Assembly (NCBI RefSeq): GCF_004348115.1 | Contig: NZ_QPFB01000001.1 | Location: forward strand, 3,674,028 to 3,738,027 | Origin: Stenotrophomonas sp. ATCM1_4 | Lineage (GTDB): Bacteria > Pseudomonadota > Gammaproteobacteria > Xanthomonadales > Xanthomonadaceae | Length of the DNA: 64,000 nt | Direction of reading: 5' to 3' | Shown here: in pieces, positions 1 through 8,206 of the stretch | Layout: each line of letters starts with the position of its first letter | How positions within the stretch are numbered: the first letter of the stretch is position 1 | The notes under the pieces: model-generated | Seen by the model: the letters and a program-made list of their open reading frames with translations, nothing else | What the model was told of the DNA's origin: nothing | Databases searched by the model: none | Translations under genes and position numbers: made by a program

Positions 1-1582
1 TCTTCTTGCGGTCGCGGATGCTGACGTAGATCTGCACCAGCATCAGCACGATGCCCGCGAACACGAACAATGCACCGACGAAGGCCACGATCAGGTACGG
101 TGTCCACGCCGGGTTGTCGTACTGGTTCATGCGCCGGGTCATGCCCATGAAGCCGAGCATGTACAGCGGCATGAAGGCCAGGTAGAAGCCGATCACCCAG
201 CAGGCGAAGGACCACTTGCCCAGGCGCTCGTTGAGGGTGAAGCCGAACACCTTCGGGAACCAGTAGGCGAAGCCGGCCAGGTAGCCGAACAACGCGCCAC
301 CGATGATGGTGTTGTGGAAGTGGGCGACGAGGAACAGGCTGTTGTGCAGCAGGAAGTCCGCGCCCGGGATGGCCAGCAGGACGCCGGTCATGCCGCCGAT
401 GGTGAACGTCACCAGGAAGGCGATGGTCCACAGCATCGGCACGCTGAACTCCACGCGTCCGCCGTACATGGTGAACAGCCAGGTGAAGATCTTCACGCCG
501 GTGGGGATGGCGATGATCATCGTCATGATGCCGAAGAACGCATTGACGCTGGCGCCCGAGCCCATAGTGAAGAAGTGGTGCAACCACACCACGAACGACA
601 GGATGCCGATCGCCAGCGTCGCGCCCACCATCGACTTGTAGCCGAACAGCTTCTTGCGCGCGAAGGTGGCGGTTACTTCAGAGAAGATGCCGAACGCCGG
701 CAGTACCAGGATGTACACCTCCGGGTGGCCCCAGGCCCACACCAGGTTGACGTACATCATCGGGTTGCCACCCAGGTCATTGGTGTAGAAGTGGAAGTCC
801 AGGTAGCGGTCCAGCGTCAACGCACCGAGCGCGACGGTCAGGATCGGGAACGCGGCGATGATGATCACGCTGGTGACCAGCACGGTCCAGGTGAACACCG
901 GCATCTTCATCAGGGTCATGCCCGGCGCACGCATGCGCAGGATGGTGATGAACAGGTTGACGCCGGTCAGCAGTGTGCCCACGCCCGACGCCTGCAATGC
1001 CCAGATGTAGTAATCGACACCCACCCCCGTGCTGAACTCCAGCCCCGACAGCGGCGGATAGGCGACCCAGCCGGTCATCGCGAACTCGCCAACCCCCAGC
1101 GAGATCATCATCAACGCGGCGCCGACCACGAAGATCCAGAAGCTGAAGGCATTGAGGAACGGGAACGCCATGTCGCGCGCACCGATCTGCAGCGGCACGA
1201 TGATGTTCATCAGGCCGACCACGAACGGCGTGGCGACGAAGAAGATCATGATCACGCCATGCGCGGTGAAGATCTGGTCGTAGTGCTCCGGCGGCAGGAA
1301 GCCCTCGCTGCCCGGGCCGGCGGCGGCCAGCTGCGCACGCATCATCAGCGCGTCGGCGAAGCCGCGCACCAGCATCACCAACGCCACCACGACATACATG
1401 ATGCCGATCTTCTTGTGGTCCACGGTGGTGAACCAGTCGCGCCAGAGCGTGCCCCAGAGCTTGAAATAGGTCACCGCGCCCAGCAGCGCGAGGCCGCCGA
1501 GCACCATGCCCAACAATGTCACCACGACGATCGGCTCGTGCAACGGCACGGCGTCCCACGTCAACTTACCGAACATGCTCAT
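1..1582 (-). CDS. cyoB: Cytochrome bo3 ubiquinol oxidase subunit I (partial, 3' end beyond window)
   Basis: Catalytic heme-copper subunit of the quinol oxidase, which reduces O2 to water and pumps protons across the inner membrane. About 527 of the roughly 660 residues usual for CyoB are present and the C-terminus lies beyond base 1. The translation shows the low-spin heme ligand region ([11 protein letters not shown]), the CuB/Tyr segment ([17 protein letters not shown]), the HH pair ([13 protein letters not shown]) and the HFHNTIIGG heme ligand motif, all spaced as in the family. The ATG at 1582 shares one base with the cyoA stop (TAATG), and a second in-frame ATG lies two codons on. It is co-transcribed with cyoA. 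Identification is firm. Confidence 0.97.
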   Translation of the reverse strand, partial: MSMFGKLTWDAVPLHEPIVVVTLLGMVLGGLALLGAVTYFKLWGTLWRDWFTTVDHKKIGIMYVVVALVMLVRGFADALMMRAQLAAAGPGSEGFLPPEHYDQIFTAHGVIMIFFVATPFVVGLMNIIVPLQIGARDMAFPFLNAFSFWIFVVGAALMMISLGVGEFAMTGWVAYPPLSGLEFSTGVGVDYYIWALQASGVGTLLTGVNLFITILRMRAPGMTLMKMPVFTWTVLVTSVIIIAAFPILTVALGALTLDRYLDFHFYTNDLGGNPMMYVNLVWAWGHPEVYILVLPAFGIFSEVTATFARKKLFGYKSMVGATLAIGILSFVVWLHHFFTMGSGASVNAFFGIMTMIIAIPTGVKIFTWLFTMYGGRVEFSVPMLWTIAFLVTFTIGGMTGVLLAIPGADFLLHNSLFLVAHFHNTIIGGALFGYLAGFAYWFPKVFGFTLNERLGKWSFACWVIGFYLAFMPLYMLGFMGMTRRMNQYDNPAWTPYLIVAFVGALFVFAGIVLMLVQIYVSIRDRKK

Positions 1583-2481
1583 TACTCCTGCGAGGCCTGG
1601 GTTTCTGCGTGATGGCCCGAACTGGCTGCGGTGTTCTCGCCCACGCCGATGAACTGGTCGATGACCTTCTTGAACAGCAGCGGCTCGACCGAGGCAAAGT
1701 GACGCACCGGCGCCTTGCGGCTGGGTGCGGCCAGCTGCTTGAACGCATCGAAGCTGAGCTGTTCCGGCGCACTGCGCACCTCGGCGACCCACGCATCGAA
1801 CTGCGCATCCGTCATCGCGGTGGCGGTGAACTTCATGTTGGAGAAGCCGTGGCCGCTGTAGTTGCCGGACATGCCGCGGAACTCACCCGGTTCGTTGGCC
1901 ACCAGGTGCAGCTGCGTGCGCATGCCGGCCATCGCGTAGATCTGCCCGCCCAGCTGCGGGATGAAGAAGGTATTCATCGTCGAGTTGGAGGTGATGTCGA
2001 ACGCCAACTGGCGCTTGGCCGGGAAGTTGAGCTGGTTGACCGTGGCGATGCCCAGGTCCGGGTAGACGAACACCCACTTCCAGTCGGTGGCGATCACTTC
2101 CACGTGCAGCGGCTCGCCGGGGATGTCCAGCGGCTTGTAGGGGTCGAGGTCATGGGTGGACTTCCACACGATGGCGGCCAGCACCGCGATGATGATCAGC
2201 GGCACGCCCCACACCACCACTTCCACCTTGGTCGAGTGCGCCCAGTCGGGCATGTAGCGGGCGGCGGTATTGCCCGCGCGGTAGCGCCAGGCGAACACGA
2301 AGGTCAGCACGATGGCGGGGATCACCACGATCAGCATCAGCCCGATGCAGATCAGGATCAGGTCGCGCTGGGCCAGGCCCACGTCCCCCTTGGAGTCCAG
2401 CAACACCCAGTTGCAGCCAGCCAATCCCACGCATGCCAAAGCGGCCAGCGCTGGGCGGATGCGTTTCCAGCAGATATTCAT
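1582..2481 (-). CDS. cyoA: Cytochrome bo3 ubiquinol oxidase subunit II, lipoprotein
   Basis: Subunit II of the bo3 quinol oxidase, about 299 aa. The ATG at 2481 gives a lipoprotein signal with the lipobox LAGC ending at Cys23, followed by two membrane helices and a periplasmic cupredoxin-like domain. As in CyoA, and unlike cytochrome c oxidase subunit II, the domain lacks CuA ligands. The segment [20 protein letters not shown] is typical CyoA. An upstream in-frame ATG at 2523 would add 14 residues before the signal and is less likely. The C-terminal tail is hydrophilic. It is the first cyo gene on this strand and is divergent from the MocR-type gene at 2667, with an operator-like repeat in between. 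Confidence 0.96.
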   Translation of the reverse strand: MNICWKRIRPALAALACVGLAGCNWVLLDSKGDVGLAQRDLILICIGLMLIVVIPAIVLTFVFAWRYRAGNTAARYMPDWAHSTKVEVVVWGVPLIIIAVLAAIVWKSTHDLDPYKPLDIPGEPLHVEVIATDWKWVFVYPDLGIATVNQLNFPAKRQLAFDITSNSTMNTFFIPQLGGQIYAMAGMRTQLHLVANEPGEFRGMSGNYSGHGFSNMKFTATAMTDAQFDAWVAEVRSAPEQLSFDAFKQLAAPSRKAPVRHFASVEPLLFKKVIDQFIGVGENTAASSGHHAETQASQE

Positions 2482-2604
2482 TGAAGGTCGACCCGGTTGA
2501 AGGAGCTGTTTGACCGGGGACATCCAGCACCCGGCGCGGGCGCGCGGAGCGGCTACACTGTCCGTACGGCGGCACCTACAAAAGGAACTCCGCCCCAGTC
2601 AAGT

Positions 2605-2652
2605 CCATACAAGATACATCATTGTATGGCTTGATGCACATGCCATGTATGG
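2605..2652. promoter_or_regulatory. Putative MocR operator between cyoA and the MocR gene
   Basis: CCATACAA (2605-2612) and TTGTATGG (2622-2629) form an inverted repeat with a 9-nt spacer. A further ATGTATGG half-site lies at 2645-2652, in direct orientation and 23 bp from the second. The same half-sites recur at 4092-4136. Inverted plus direct half-sites are typical of MocR/PdxR-GabR operators (family knowledge). The site lies just before the regulator's own start, so autoregulation is likely. Control of divergent cyoA is possible but unproven. Confidence 0.65.
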
Positions 2653-2666
2653 AAGGTGCCTCCCCG

Positions 2667-4079
2667 ATGCAGCAACACGCCACTGGCCGACGCCTGAAAA
2701 AGCCGAACCGGACCTGGGTCCGCCCATTCACCGAGGGTGCCGGCCCGCTGTACCTGCAGATCGCCCAGCAGGTCCGCGCCGCGGTCGATGACGGCGTGCT
2801 GCAACCGGGCGACCGGCTGCCGCCGCAACGCGACCTGGCCCAGCAGATGGGGGTGGACCTGACCACGGTGACCCGCGCCTATGCCGAGCTGCGCCAGTCC
2901 GAACTGCTCGACGCACAGGGCGCCGGCGGCACCTTCATCGCCCTGTCCGCCGGCAACAGCGCCACCTCGGTGGACCTGAGCATGAACATCCCCCCCTTGC
3001 TGGGCAGCGGACCGTTCGCGCAGGGCATGGAACGCGGCTTCCACCAGCTCAGCCAGCAACTGGGCCAGGGCGAGCTGATGAGCTACCACGTCGGCGCCGG
3101 CTCGCGCGAGGACCGTGCCGCGGCCGTGCAGTGGCTGGCCCCGATGCTGGGCACCGTCGCCCCGGAACGGGTGGTGATCTGCCCCGGCGCCCAGGCCGCG
3201 CTGTGCGCGATCCTGCTGGCCAAGACCCAACCCGGCGACGTGATCGCCGCCGAACAGCTCACCTATCCCGGCCTGCTGGCCGCCGCGCGCGTGCTGCAGC
3301 GGGGCATCGCGCCGATCGCGATGGACGCCGAAGGCATGCTCCCGGAGGCGCTGGAAGCGGCCTGCCAGCAGCGCAAGCCAAGCCTGGTCTACCTGATCCC
3401 CACCATCCAGAACCCGACCACGGCAACCCTGTCGCAGGCCCGCCGCAGCGCCCTGCTCGCGGTGGCACGCCGGTACGGCGTGGCCGTGGTCGAGGACGAC
3501 CCATACTGGCTGCTGGCCGGCGATGCCGCCGCGCCGCTGGCCGTCGACAGCAGCCCGCAGGCGCCGGTCTACTACGTCTCCACCCTGTCCAAGTGCCTGG
3601 CGCCGGGCCTGCGCACGGCCTATCTGGTGGTGCCGCCGGGCGAGCCGATGGAACCGGTGCTCGACGCGTTGCGTTCGATCGCGCTGATGCCGACCCAATC
3701 GATGGTGGCGGTGGCCTCGCACTGGATCCGCAGCGGCCAGGCCGACGAGATGGTGCGCCGGTTCCAGCAGGAGCTGCGCCAGCGCCAGCAGATCGCCGCA
3801 CGCCTTCTGCCCACGCCCTACCAGGCGCATCCGGCCGGCCTGCACCTGTGGCTGCCGCTGCCCGCGCGGCTGGACCAGTACCGGCTGATCCAGACCGCGC
3901 AGGCCCAAGGCCTGGGCATCGCCAGCTCCGAAGCATTCAGCATCGAGGAGCAGGCGGGCAACGCGATCCGCCTGTCGCTGGGCGGGGCAGTCGACCAGCC
4001 CAGCCTGGCCGCAGCGCTGACCCGCCTGACCGAGATAATCTCGACAGCACCTGAGACGCGGGCCCAGGCCATCGTCTAG
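2667..4079 (+). CDS. MocR/PdxR-family transcriptional regulator (GntR HTH + aminotransferase-like domain), copy 1
   Basis: About 470 aa. The N-terminal winged helix of GntR type (about residues 25-95) contains PLYLQIAQQVR and LPPQRDLAQQMGVDLTTVTRAY, here given in parts of one helix-turn-helix. It is followed by a fold-type I aminotransferase-like domain carrying the PLP lysine motif STLSKCLAPGLR and the IQNPTT and VEDDPYW segments. Such proteins use PLP or PLP-derived adducts as sensor ligands. The ATG at 2667 is preferred because GGAAGG lies 10 nt upstream. Earlier in-frame starts (TTG 2622, ATG 2634) sit inside the operator repeat. It lies upstream of a small membrane protein gene, and a paralogue lies at 5211. 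The effector and targets are unknown. Confidence 0.9.
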   Translation: MQQHATGRRLKKPNRTWVRPFTEGAGPLYLQIAQQVRAAVDDGVLQPGDRLPPQRDLAQQMGVDLTTVTRAYAELRQSELLDAQGAGGTFIALSAGNSATSVDLSMNIPPLLGSGPFAQGMERGFHQLSQQLGQGELMSYHVGAGSREDRAAAVQWLAPMLGTVAPERVVICPGAQAALCAILLAKTQPGDVIAAEQLTYPGLLAAARVLQRGIAPIAMDAEGMLPEALEAACQQRKPSLVYLIPTIQNPTTATLSQARRSALLAVARRYGVAVVEDDPYWLLAGDAAAPLAVDSSPQAPVYYVSTLSKCLAPGLRTAYLVVPPGEPMEPVLDALRSIALMPTQSMVAVASHWIRSGQADEMVRRFQQELRQRQQIAARLLPTPYQAHPAGLHLWLPLPARLDQYRLIQTAQAQGLGIASSEAFSIEEQAGNAIRLSLGGAVDQPSLAAALTRLTEIISTAPETRAQAIV

Positions 4080-4091
4080 CCTCTCCCCGGC

Positions 4092-4136
4092 CATATCCAT
4101 ACAAAAGTGATAGAGTTTTAATCTTGTATGGATATG
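4092..4136. promoter_or_regulatory. Perfect 13-bp inverted repeat, probable MocR operator
   Basis: CATATCCATACAA (4092-4104) and TTGTATGGATATG (4124-4136) are exact reverse complements separated by 19 nt. The inner eight bases match the half-sites at 2605 and 2622. A -10-like TTTAAT (4117-4122) lies in the spacer with no recognisable -35, and the left arm covers the -35 position. This arrangement suits an activator that replaces RNA polymerase contacts (inference). It immediately precedes the gene at 4150. Confidence 0.75.
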
Positions 4137-4149
4137 CGTGTGCTTCGTT

Positions 4150-4413
4150 ATGCGTCGGGACAAGCTGAAATTCCACCTGGTCATGTTCGGCTGCGCCGGC
4201 TTCGTCGGTCTGGCCCTGGCCTCGCTGGCCTATGTCTGCACCCGCCCGCAGACCGCCAGCGTGCAGGCCGCCGAACAGGCGGCCATCGCCCAGTGCTGGG
4301 AGCGCAGCCGCGCGCCTGACCGCACCGAGATCTACCGCCGCGCCCAGGCCGATTCGTGCCGGGAAATGGTCAAGCAGTACGAGCACAAGTTCGGCGCAGG
4401 CACTGCGTCGTGA
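4150..4413 (+). CDS. Small inner-membrane protein of unknown function
   Basis: About 87 aa, starting at ATG 4150 (MRRDKLKFHLVMFG). A GTG at 4138 in the same frame is possible but abuts the operator arm. One N-terminal hydrophobic segment (about residues 9-28) is followed by a soluble tail with two cysteines (QCWERS and DSCREM), so it is a single-pass protein whose tail may lie in the periplasm. I recognise no family. It sits directly behind the 13-bp inverted repeat and overlaps the next gene by 4 bp (GTGA), so the two are probably translated together under MocR control. Confidence 0.7.
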   Translation: MRRDKLKFHLVMFGCAGFVGLALASLAYVCTRPQTASVQAAEQAAIAQCWERSRAPDRTEIYRRAQADSCREMVKQYEHKFGAGTAS

Positions 4414-5015
4414 ACACCCCTCCCGCGACGCCTGCGCGTCGCCGTGGCATGCGCCTGCTGATCGCCGCGGCCTGCGTCTTCATGCTCGGCGTGGGCGTGG
4501 CACTGTGGCAGTACTTCGGCTTCAGCGAACAGACCAGCTTCGCCGAGCAGGCCATCGTGTTCGACGACGCGCAGTTGCAGCTGCCACCGCAACTGGCCGG
4601 TGCCAATGGCCGTATCCGCGTGGTCCATTTCTGGGACCCGGCGTGCACGGTCTGCAATCGCGAAACCGGTGCGCACCTGAGCTACCTGATCAGCATGTAC
4701 CGCCGCGCCGGCATCGACTTTTATGCGGTGCGTCGCCCCGGCACCACCGGTGAGCTGCCCGACTACCTCAAGGGCCGCCTGCAGGAACTGCCCACCCTCA
4801 CCGGCGTGGAGCAGATCCCGGCCAGCCCGGCGGTGGCGATCTGGGACCGCGATGGCCACCTCGCCTACGCCGGCCCGTACAGCATCGGCATGGTGTGCAA
4901 CTCGGCCAACAGCTTCGTCGAGCCGATCCTGGACAAGCTGGTCGCCGGCAAGCCCGTGCGCCCGCGCGGCCTGCTCGCCGTCGGTTGTTATTGCCGCTGG
5001 CAAACCACGCCCTGA
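4410..5015 (+). CDS. Membrane-anchored thioredoxin-fold protein (DUF6436-like)
   Basis: About 201 aa from GTG 4410, which overlaps the preceding stop. An N-terminal anchor (about residues 12-32) is followed by a thioredoxin-like domain with the redox motif CTVC in VHFWDPACTVCNRET, a later cis-Pro-like segment (IPASPAVAIWD) and further cysteines near the C-terminus. It looks like a periplasm-facing thiol-disulfide protein. Assignment to the DUF6436 family is from memory. A role in maturing the neighbouring small cysteine-containing protein or an envelope redox enzyme is inference. It is paired with the upstream gene and lies between two MocR regulators. Confidence 0.75.
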   Translation: MNTPPATPARRRGMRLLIAAACVFMLGVGVALWQYFGFSEQTSFAEQAIVFDDAQLQLPPQLAGANGRIRVVHFWDPACTVCNRETGAHLSYLISMYRRAGIDFYAVRRPGTTGELPDYLKGRLQELPTLTGVEQIPASPAVAIWDRDGHLAYAGPYSIGMVCNSANSFVEPILDKLVAGKPVRPRGLLAVGCYCRWQTTP

Positions 5016-5210
5016 CATCGCCATGTGCCTTCCCTTCGCCCTCGTTGCGCGGCGCCGCCGCGCGTCCACGAAAAACAGCGGGCACCCACTCCAACCGACC
5101 GATGGTTGTGAGCAGGCGCCCGCCGCTGAGGTAAACGATAGGGCACGACATCCTCCCTACATGGCGCGACCGTTTGTCGCAGCCCTGCCCCGCTTCCACG
5201 AAGGTGCGCG

Positions 5211-6572
5211 ATGACCTGGATCGACAACGCGCTGGCCAGCAACGGGCCGATCTACCTGCGCATCGTCGATACGATCGAGCGCACCGTGAACACCGGCGAG
5301 CTGGCACCCGGGCATCGCCTACCCTCGCAGCGTGCATTGGCCAAGCAGTTGGGCATCGACCTGACCACGGTCACGCGCGCCTTCGATGAAGCACGCCGAC
5401 GTGGCTTGATCGAGGCACGCGGACCGCAGGGCAGCTTCATCGCCCCGCCCAAGGCCGCCTTCGGGCAGCCGGTGGACATGAGCATGAACGTGCCGCCGGT
5501 ACCGGATGCCGCCGCGTTGAATGACGCGTTGCGCCGCGGTGCCGCCGCCGTGCTCGCACGCAGCAACGCGCCCAACCTGATGACCTACCACCTCACCGGC
5601 GGCAGCCGCACCGACCTGCACGCGGCGACCGGCTGGCTGGAACCGATGCTGGGCAAGGTGGATGACGCCCGGCTGGTGGTCGCCGAAGGCGCGCAGTTCG
5701 CGCTGGCCGCGCTGCTGGTAAGCCAGACCCGCGAAGGGGATGCGCTACTGTGCGACCGGTTGGTCTACCCCGGTTTGCTGCAGTTGGCCGACTCGCTCGG
5801 GCGCCGCCTGATCGCGGTCGACGCCGATGCCGACGGCATGCGCCCGGACCAGCTGGAGCGTGCCGCGCGGCTGCACGACGCGCGACTGGTGTACTTCAAC
5901 CCGACCTGCAACAACCCGACCGCGCTGACCATCCCGCCGCTGCGCCGCGCCGAACTGGCGCGCGTGCTGCAGCAACACGACCTGCTCGCCATCGAGGACG
6001 ACCCGTACTGGCACCACGATGCCAGCAAGCCGGCGCCGATCGCCGCGTTCGCACCGGCGCACGTGCACTACGTCTCCACCTTGTCCAAGGCGATCAGCCC
6101 CGGCCTGCGCACCGCCTTCGTGCATTGCCCGTCGGCCGCGCACGCCGAGGCGCTGGCGCGCGTGCTGCGGGCACTGTGCCTGATGGGCCAGCCGTTCGGC
6201 ATGGCGCTGGCCAGCCAGTTGCTGCTGGACGGCTCGGCACAGGCGCTGCTGGAACAGGCCCTGGGCGAGGCACGCGAGCGCGCCCGGCTGGCCGATCACC
6301 TGCTCAGCCCGTATCTGCGCGCGCAGGTCGGCGGCCTGCATGCCTGGTGCACGATGCCGCCGCCGTGGACCGACACCGCGTTCGCACATGCAGCGCAGCT
6401 GCAGAGCCTGGCGGTCTCCCCGTCGTCCACTTTCAGTGCCGTGGACCAGCCCTTGCACGATGGTGTGCGGCTCTCCCTCGGGCTGGCGCCGGACCGCCGC
6501 CAACTGGAAAGTGCCCTGCGCCGCATCAACCAGCTGCTCACCGACACCGCCCCGGCACGCCTGCAGGGCTGA
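5211..6572 (+). CDS. MocR/PdxR-family transcriptional regulator, copy 2
   Basis: A 453-aa paralogue of the protein at 2667 with the same architecture: a GntR-type winged helix (about residues 10-80, LPSQRALAKQLGIDLTTVTR) and an aminotransferase-like domain. PLP-site signatures are STLSKAISPGLR, NPTCNNPTALT and IEDDPYWH. The start is supported by GAAGG 6-7 nt upstream of ATG 5211. The 195 bp before it contain no CCATACAA half-site, so it may not belong to the same regulon as copy 1. Two closely related MocR proteins flanking two small genes is unusual. Its ligand is unknown. Confidence 0.9.
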   Translation: MTWIDNALASNGPIYLRIVDTIERTVNTGELAPGHRLPSQRALAKQLGIDLTTVTRAFDEARRRGLIEARGPQGSFIAPPKAAFGQPVDMSMNVPPVPDAAALNDALRRGAAAVLARSNAPNLMTYHLTGGSRTDLHAATGWLEPMLGKVDDARLVVAEGAQFALAALLVSQTREGDALLCDRLVYPGLLQLADSLGRRLIAVDADADGMRPDQLERAARLHDARLVYFNPTCNNPTALTIPPLRRAELARVLQQHDLLAIEDDPYWHHDASKPAPIAAFAPAHVHYVSTLSKAISPGLRTAFVHCPSAAHAEALARVLRALCLMGQPFGMALASQLLLDGSAQALLEQALGEARERARLADHLLSPYLRAQVGGLHAWCTMPPPWTDTAFAHAAQLQSLAVSPSSTFSAVDQPLHDGVRLSLGLAPDRRQLESALRRINQLLTDTAPARLQG

Positions 6573-6584
6573 AACGCACGCCCC

Positions 6585-7640
6585 TCAGGCCACCGCGTCG
6601 GCCTGCTGCAATGCCTGCCAGGCGGCCTGCGTGCGCGCCTGCCAGTCCCCGTGCAAGGTCTGGTAGGGCACGCCGCGTGCGTCCAGCTCGCGCACATACC
6701 AATCGTGTTGCCACTGCCGGAATGCCGGGTCACGGCGGGTGCCATCCTGCACGAACGGCACGTCCGGCCCGCACAGCAGCACCAGGTCGTAGCGGCGCGT
6801 GGCCAGCGCCGCCAGTGCCGGGTCAGCCCGGTCGAACATCGCCTGCGCATACAGCAGCGTGGTCAACGGCGAGGTATCACAGACCAGCCAACGCCGCGCA
6901 TCGGCCAGCAATTGCGTTTCACGCGCCACCTGGGTGCGCGCGATCCGCAGCAGGTCCGCCTCCTGCAGTACGCCCTCCTGCGCTTCCCACAGCTCGCGGC
7001 CGTACTCGGCGGCATGCACACTGCCGCAGCGCTGGGCCAGATGGATCGCCAGCGTCGACTTGCCGGTCGATTCCCCGCCCAGCAGCACCACCCGGCGCAC
7101 GAAGTCGCCGTACACCTGCGGCGCCAGCAACTGCCGGTGCGCGTGCAGGTCGCGGCGGATCGCGGTGCCCGAGGTGGGCACGCGCATGCGCGCCGGGTCC
7201 ACCGCGACATGCACGACCGCGCGCCCACCGCGCTGTTGCTGCTCCTGCGACAACACCGCGGCGAAGCCCGGCCCGTAGGCCTCGCTGGTGAACACCGCAT
7301 CGACGTCGCTTCGTACGATCTCGCGCAGCAGCCAGGCCACGAAATGACGGTGGGTGGCATCGTCCTCGTCGTTGTGCGGCAGCGCCCGCACCGGCACGCC
7401 GCGTTGTTGGCAGAGCGCGGCCAGCCGCGCGTCATCCAGCACCCAGTGCTGTGCCTGCGGATACAGATTGCGCAACCACTGCTCGCGCCGCGCCGGCCAC
7501 AGGCCATCGAACTCGGGCCGGGTGTAGCTGACCACGACCAGCCGCTCGCAGGCGGCCTGCGCATGGTCCAGCAGCACCTGGTGGCCGCGGTGCAGCGGGC
7601 AGAACTTGCCCACCACCAGCCCCACGCGATGCGGCTTCAC
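6585..7640 (-). CDS. nadR: Bifunctional NMN adenylyltransferase / ribosylnicotinamide kinase
   Basis: About 351 aa. The N-terminal nucleotidyltransferase domain has GKFCPLHRGH (HxGH class, about residues 10-19), and the C-terminal kinase domain has the P-loop GGESTGKST. Nicotinamide riboside is phosphorylated to NMN and then adenylated to NAD. There is no N-terminal DNA-binding domain, unlike enterobacterial NadR, so it is probably purely enzymatic. The GTG start at 7640 overlaps the pnuC stop by 4 bp (GTGA). It is the last gene of a run of seven packed genes on this strand. Its neighbour pnuC supplies the substrate. Confidence 0.93.
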   Translation of the reverse strand: MKPHRVGLVVGKFCPLHRGHQVLLDHAQAACERLVVVSYTRPEFDGLWPARREQWLRNLYPQAQHWVLDDARLAALCQQRGVPVRALPHNDEDDATHRHFVAWLLREIVRSDVDAVFTSEAYGPGFAAVLSQEQQQRGGRAVVHVAVDPARMRVPTSGTAIRRDLHAHRQLLAPQVYGDFVRRVVLLGGESTGKSTLAIHLAQRCGSVHAAEYGRELWEAQEGVLQEADLLRIARTQVARETQLLADARRWLVCDTSPLTTLLYAQAMFDRADPALAALATRRYDLVLLCGPDVPFVQDGTRRDPAFRQWQHDWYVRELDARGVPYQTLHGDWQARTQAAWQALQQADAVA

Positions 7641-8206
7641 GCGCGCGCTTCCTGTGCCCGCCACAGCCGGTGCCAATGCCGCCACGCCAGCCAGGCGTTG
7701 ATCCAGTACGCGGCATACAGCACCGAGGTCAGGCTCAAGCCGCGCGAGGCGTACAGCGGCACGGCGATGCTGTTGACCAGTATCCACACCGGCCAGGTTT
7801 CCACCCGCCGCTGCATCAACAGCAGCTGCGCCAGCACCGACAGGCACAGCACCGCCGAGTCGGCGAACGGCGCGTACGCGTCGGTGAAACGGTGCAACAG
7901 CGTGCCGTAGGCCAGTGCGGCCAGCACCGCGGCCACGCTCATCAGCGCAAAGCTGCGCAGCCACGTGCGCTGGATCGGCAGCGCGGCATGGTTGGCGCTT
8001 GCATGCCAGTTCCACCAGCCAAACAGGCTTGCCACGACGAAGAACACCTGCAGCAGCACGTCGGCGTACAACTGGGTGTGCCAGAACAACAGGCCGAACA
8101 ACGAGCAGCCGACGATGCCGGTCCACCAGGTGTGCACGCTGTTGCGCGCGGCCAGCAGGATCGAAGCGGCGGCCATCACGTTGGCAGCGATTTCAAGAAC
8201 GGTCAT
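7637..8206 (-). CDS. pnuC: Nicotinamide riboside transporter PnuC
   Basis: 189 aa, almost entirely hydrophobic with about seven membrane helices. It has the PnuC features WWTGIVGCSLFGLLFW near the N-terminus and a WPVWILVNSIAVPLY segment near the C-terminus. It carries out facilitated uptake of nicotinamide riboside, which NadR traps by phosphorylation. Its stop overlaps nadR by 4 bp and its ATG overlaps the stop of the upstream adenylate-forming enzyme by 4 bp (ATGA), so it is translationally coupled on both sides. Identification is firm. The unusual point is the link to the MoxR/vWA genes upstream. Confidence 0.93.
   Translation of the reverse strand: MTVLEIAANVMAAASILLAARNSVHTWWTGIVGCSLFGLLFWHTQLYADVLLQVFFVVASLFGWWNWHASANHAALPIQRTWLRSFALMSVAAVLAALAYGTLLHRFTDAYAPFADSAVLCLSVLAQLLLMQRRVETWPVWILVNSIAVPLYASRGLSLTSVLYAAYWINAWLAWRHWHRLWRAQEARA

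Noticed and set aside
314..1612. Plus-strand open frame of 432 codons opposite cyoB
   Set aside because: Its product is rich in His, Gln, Arg and Asp with no domain, and it is antisense to an unmistakable CyoB.
5016..5210. Possible short gene or MocR operator before the second MocR gene
   Set aside because: No CCATACAA half-site, no credible ribosome-binding site with an internal frame, and no repeat was seen.
7748..8126. N-terminal extension of nadR reaching back into pnuC
   Set aside because: The extended frame is an out-of-frame reading of pnuC; GTG 7640 overlapping the pnuC stop is the consistent start.
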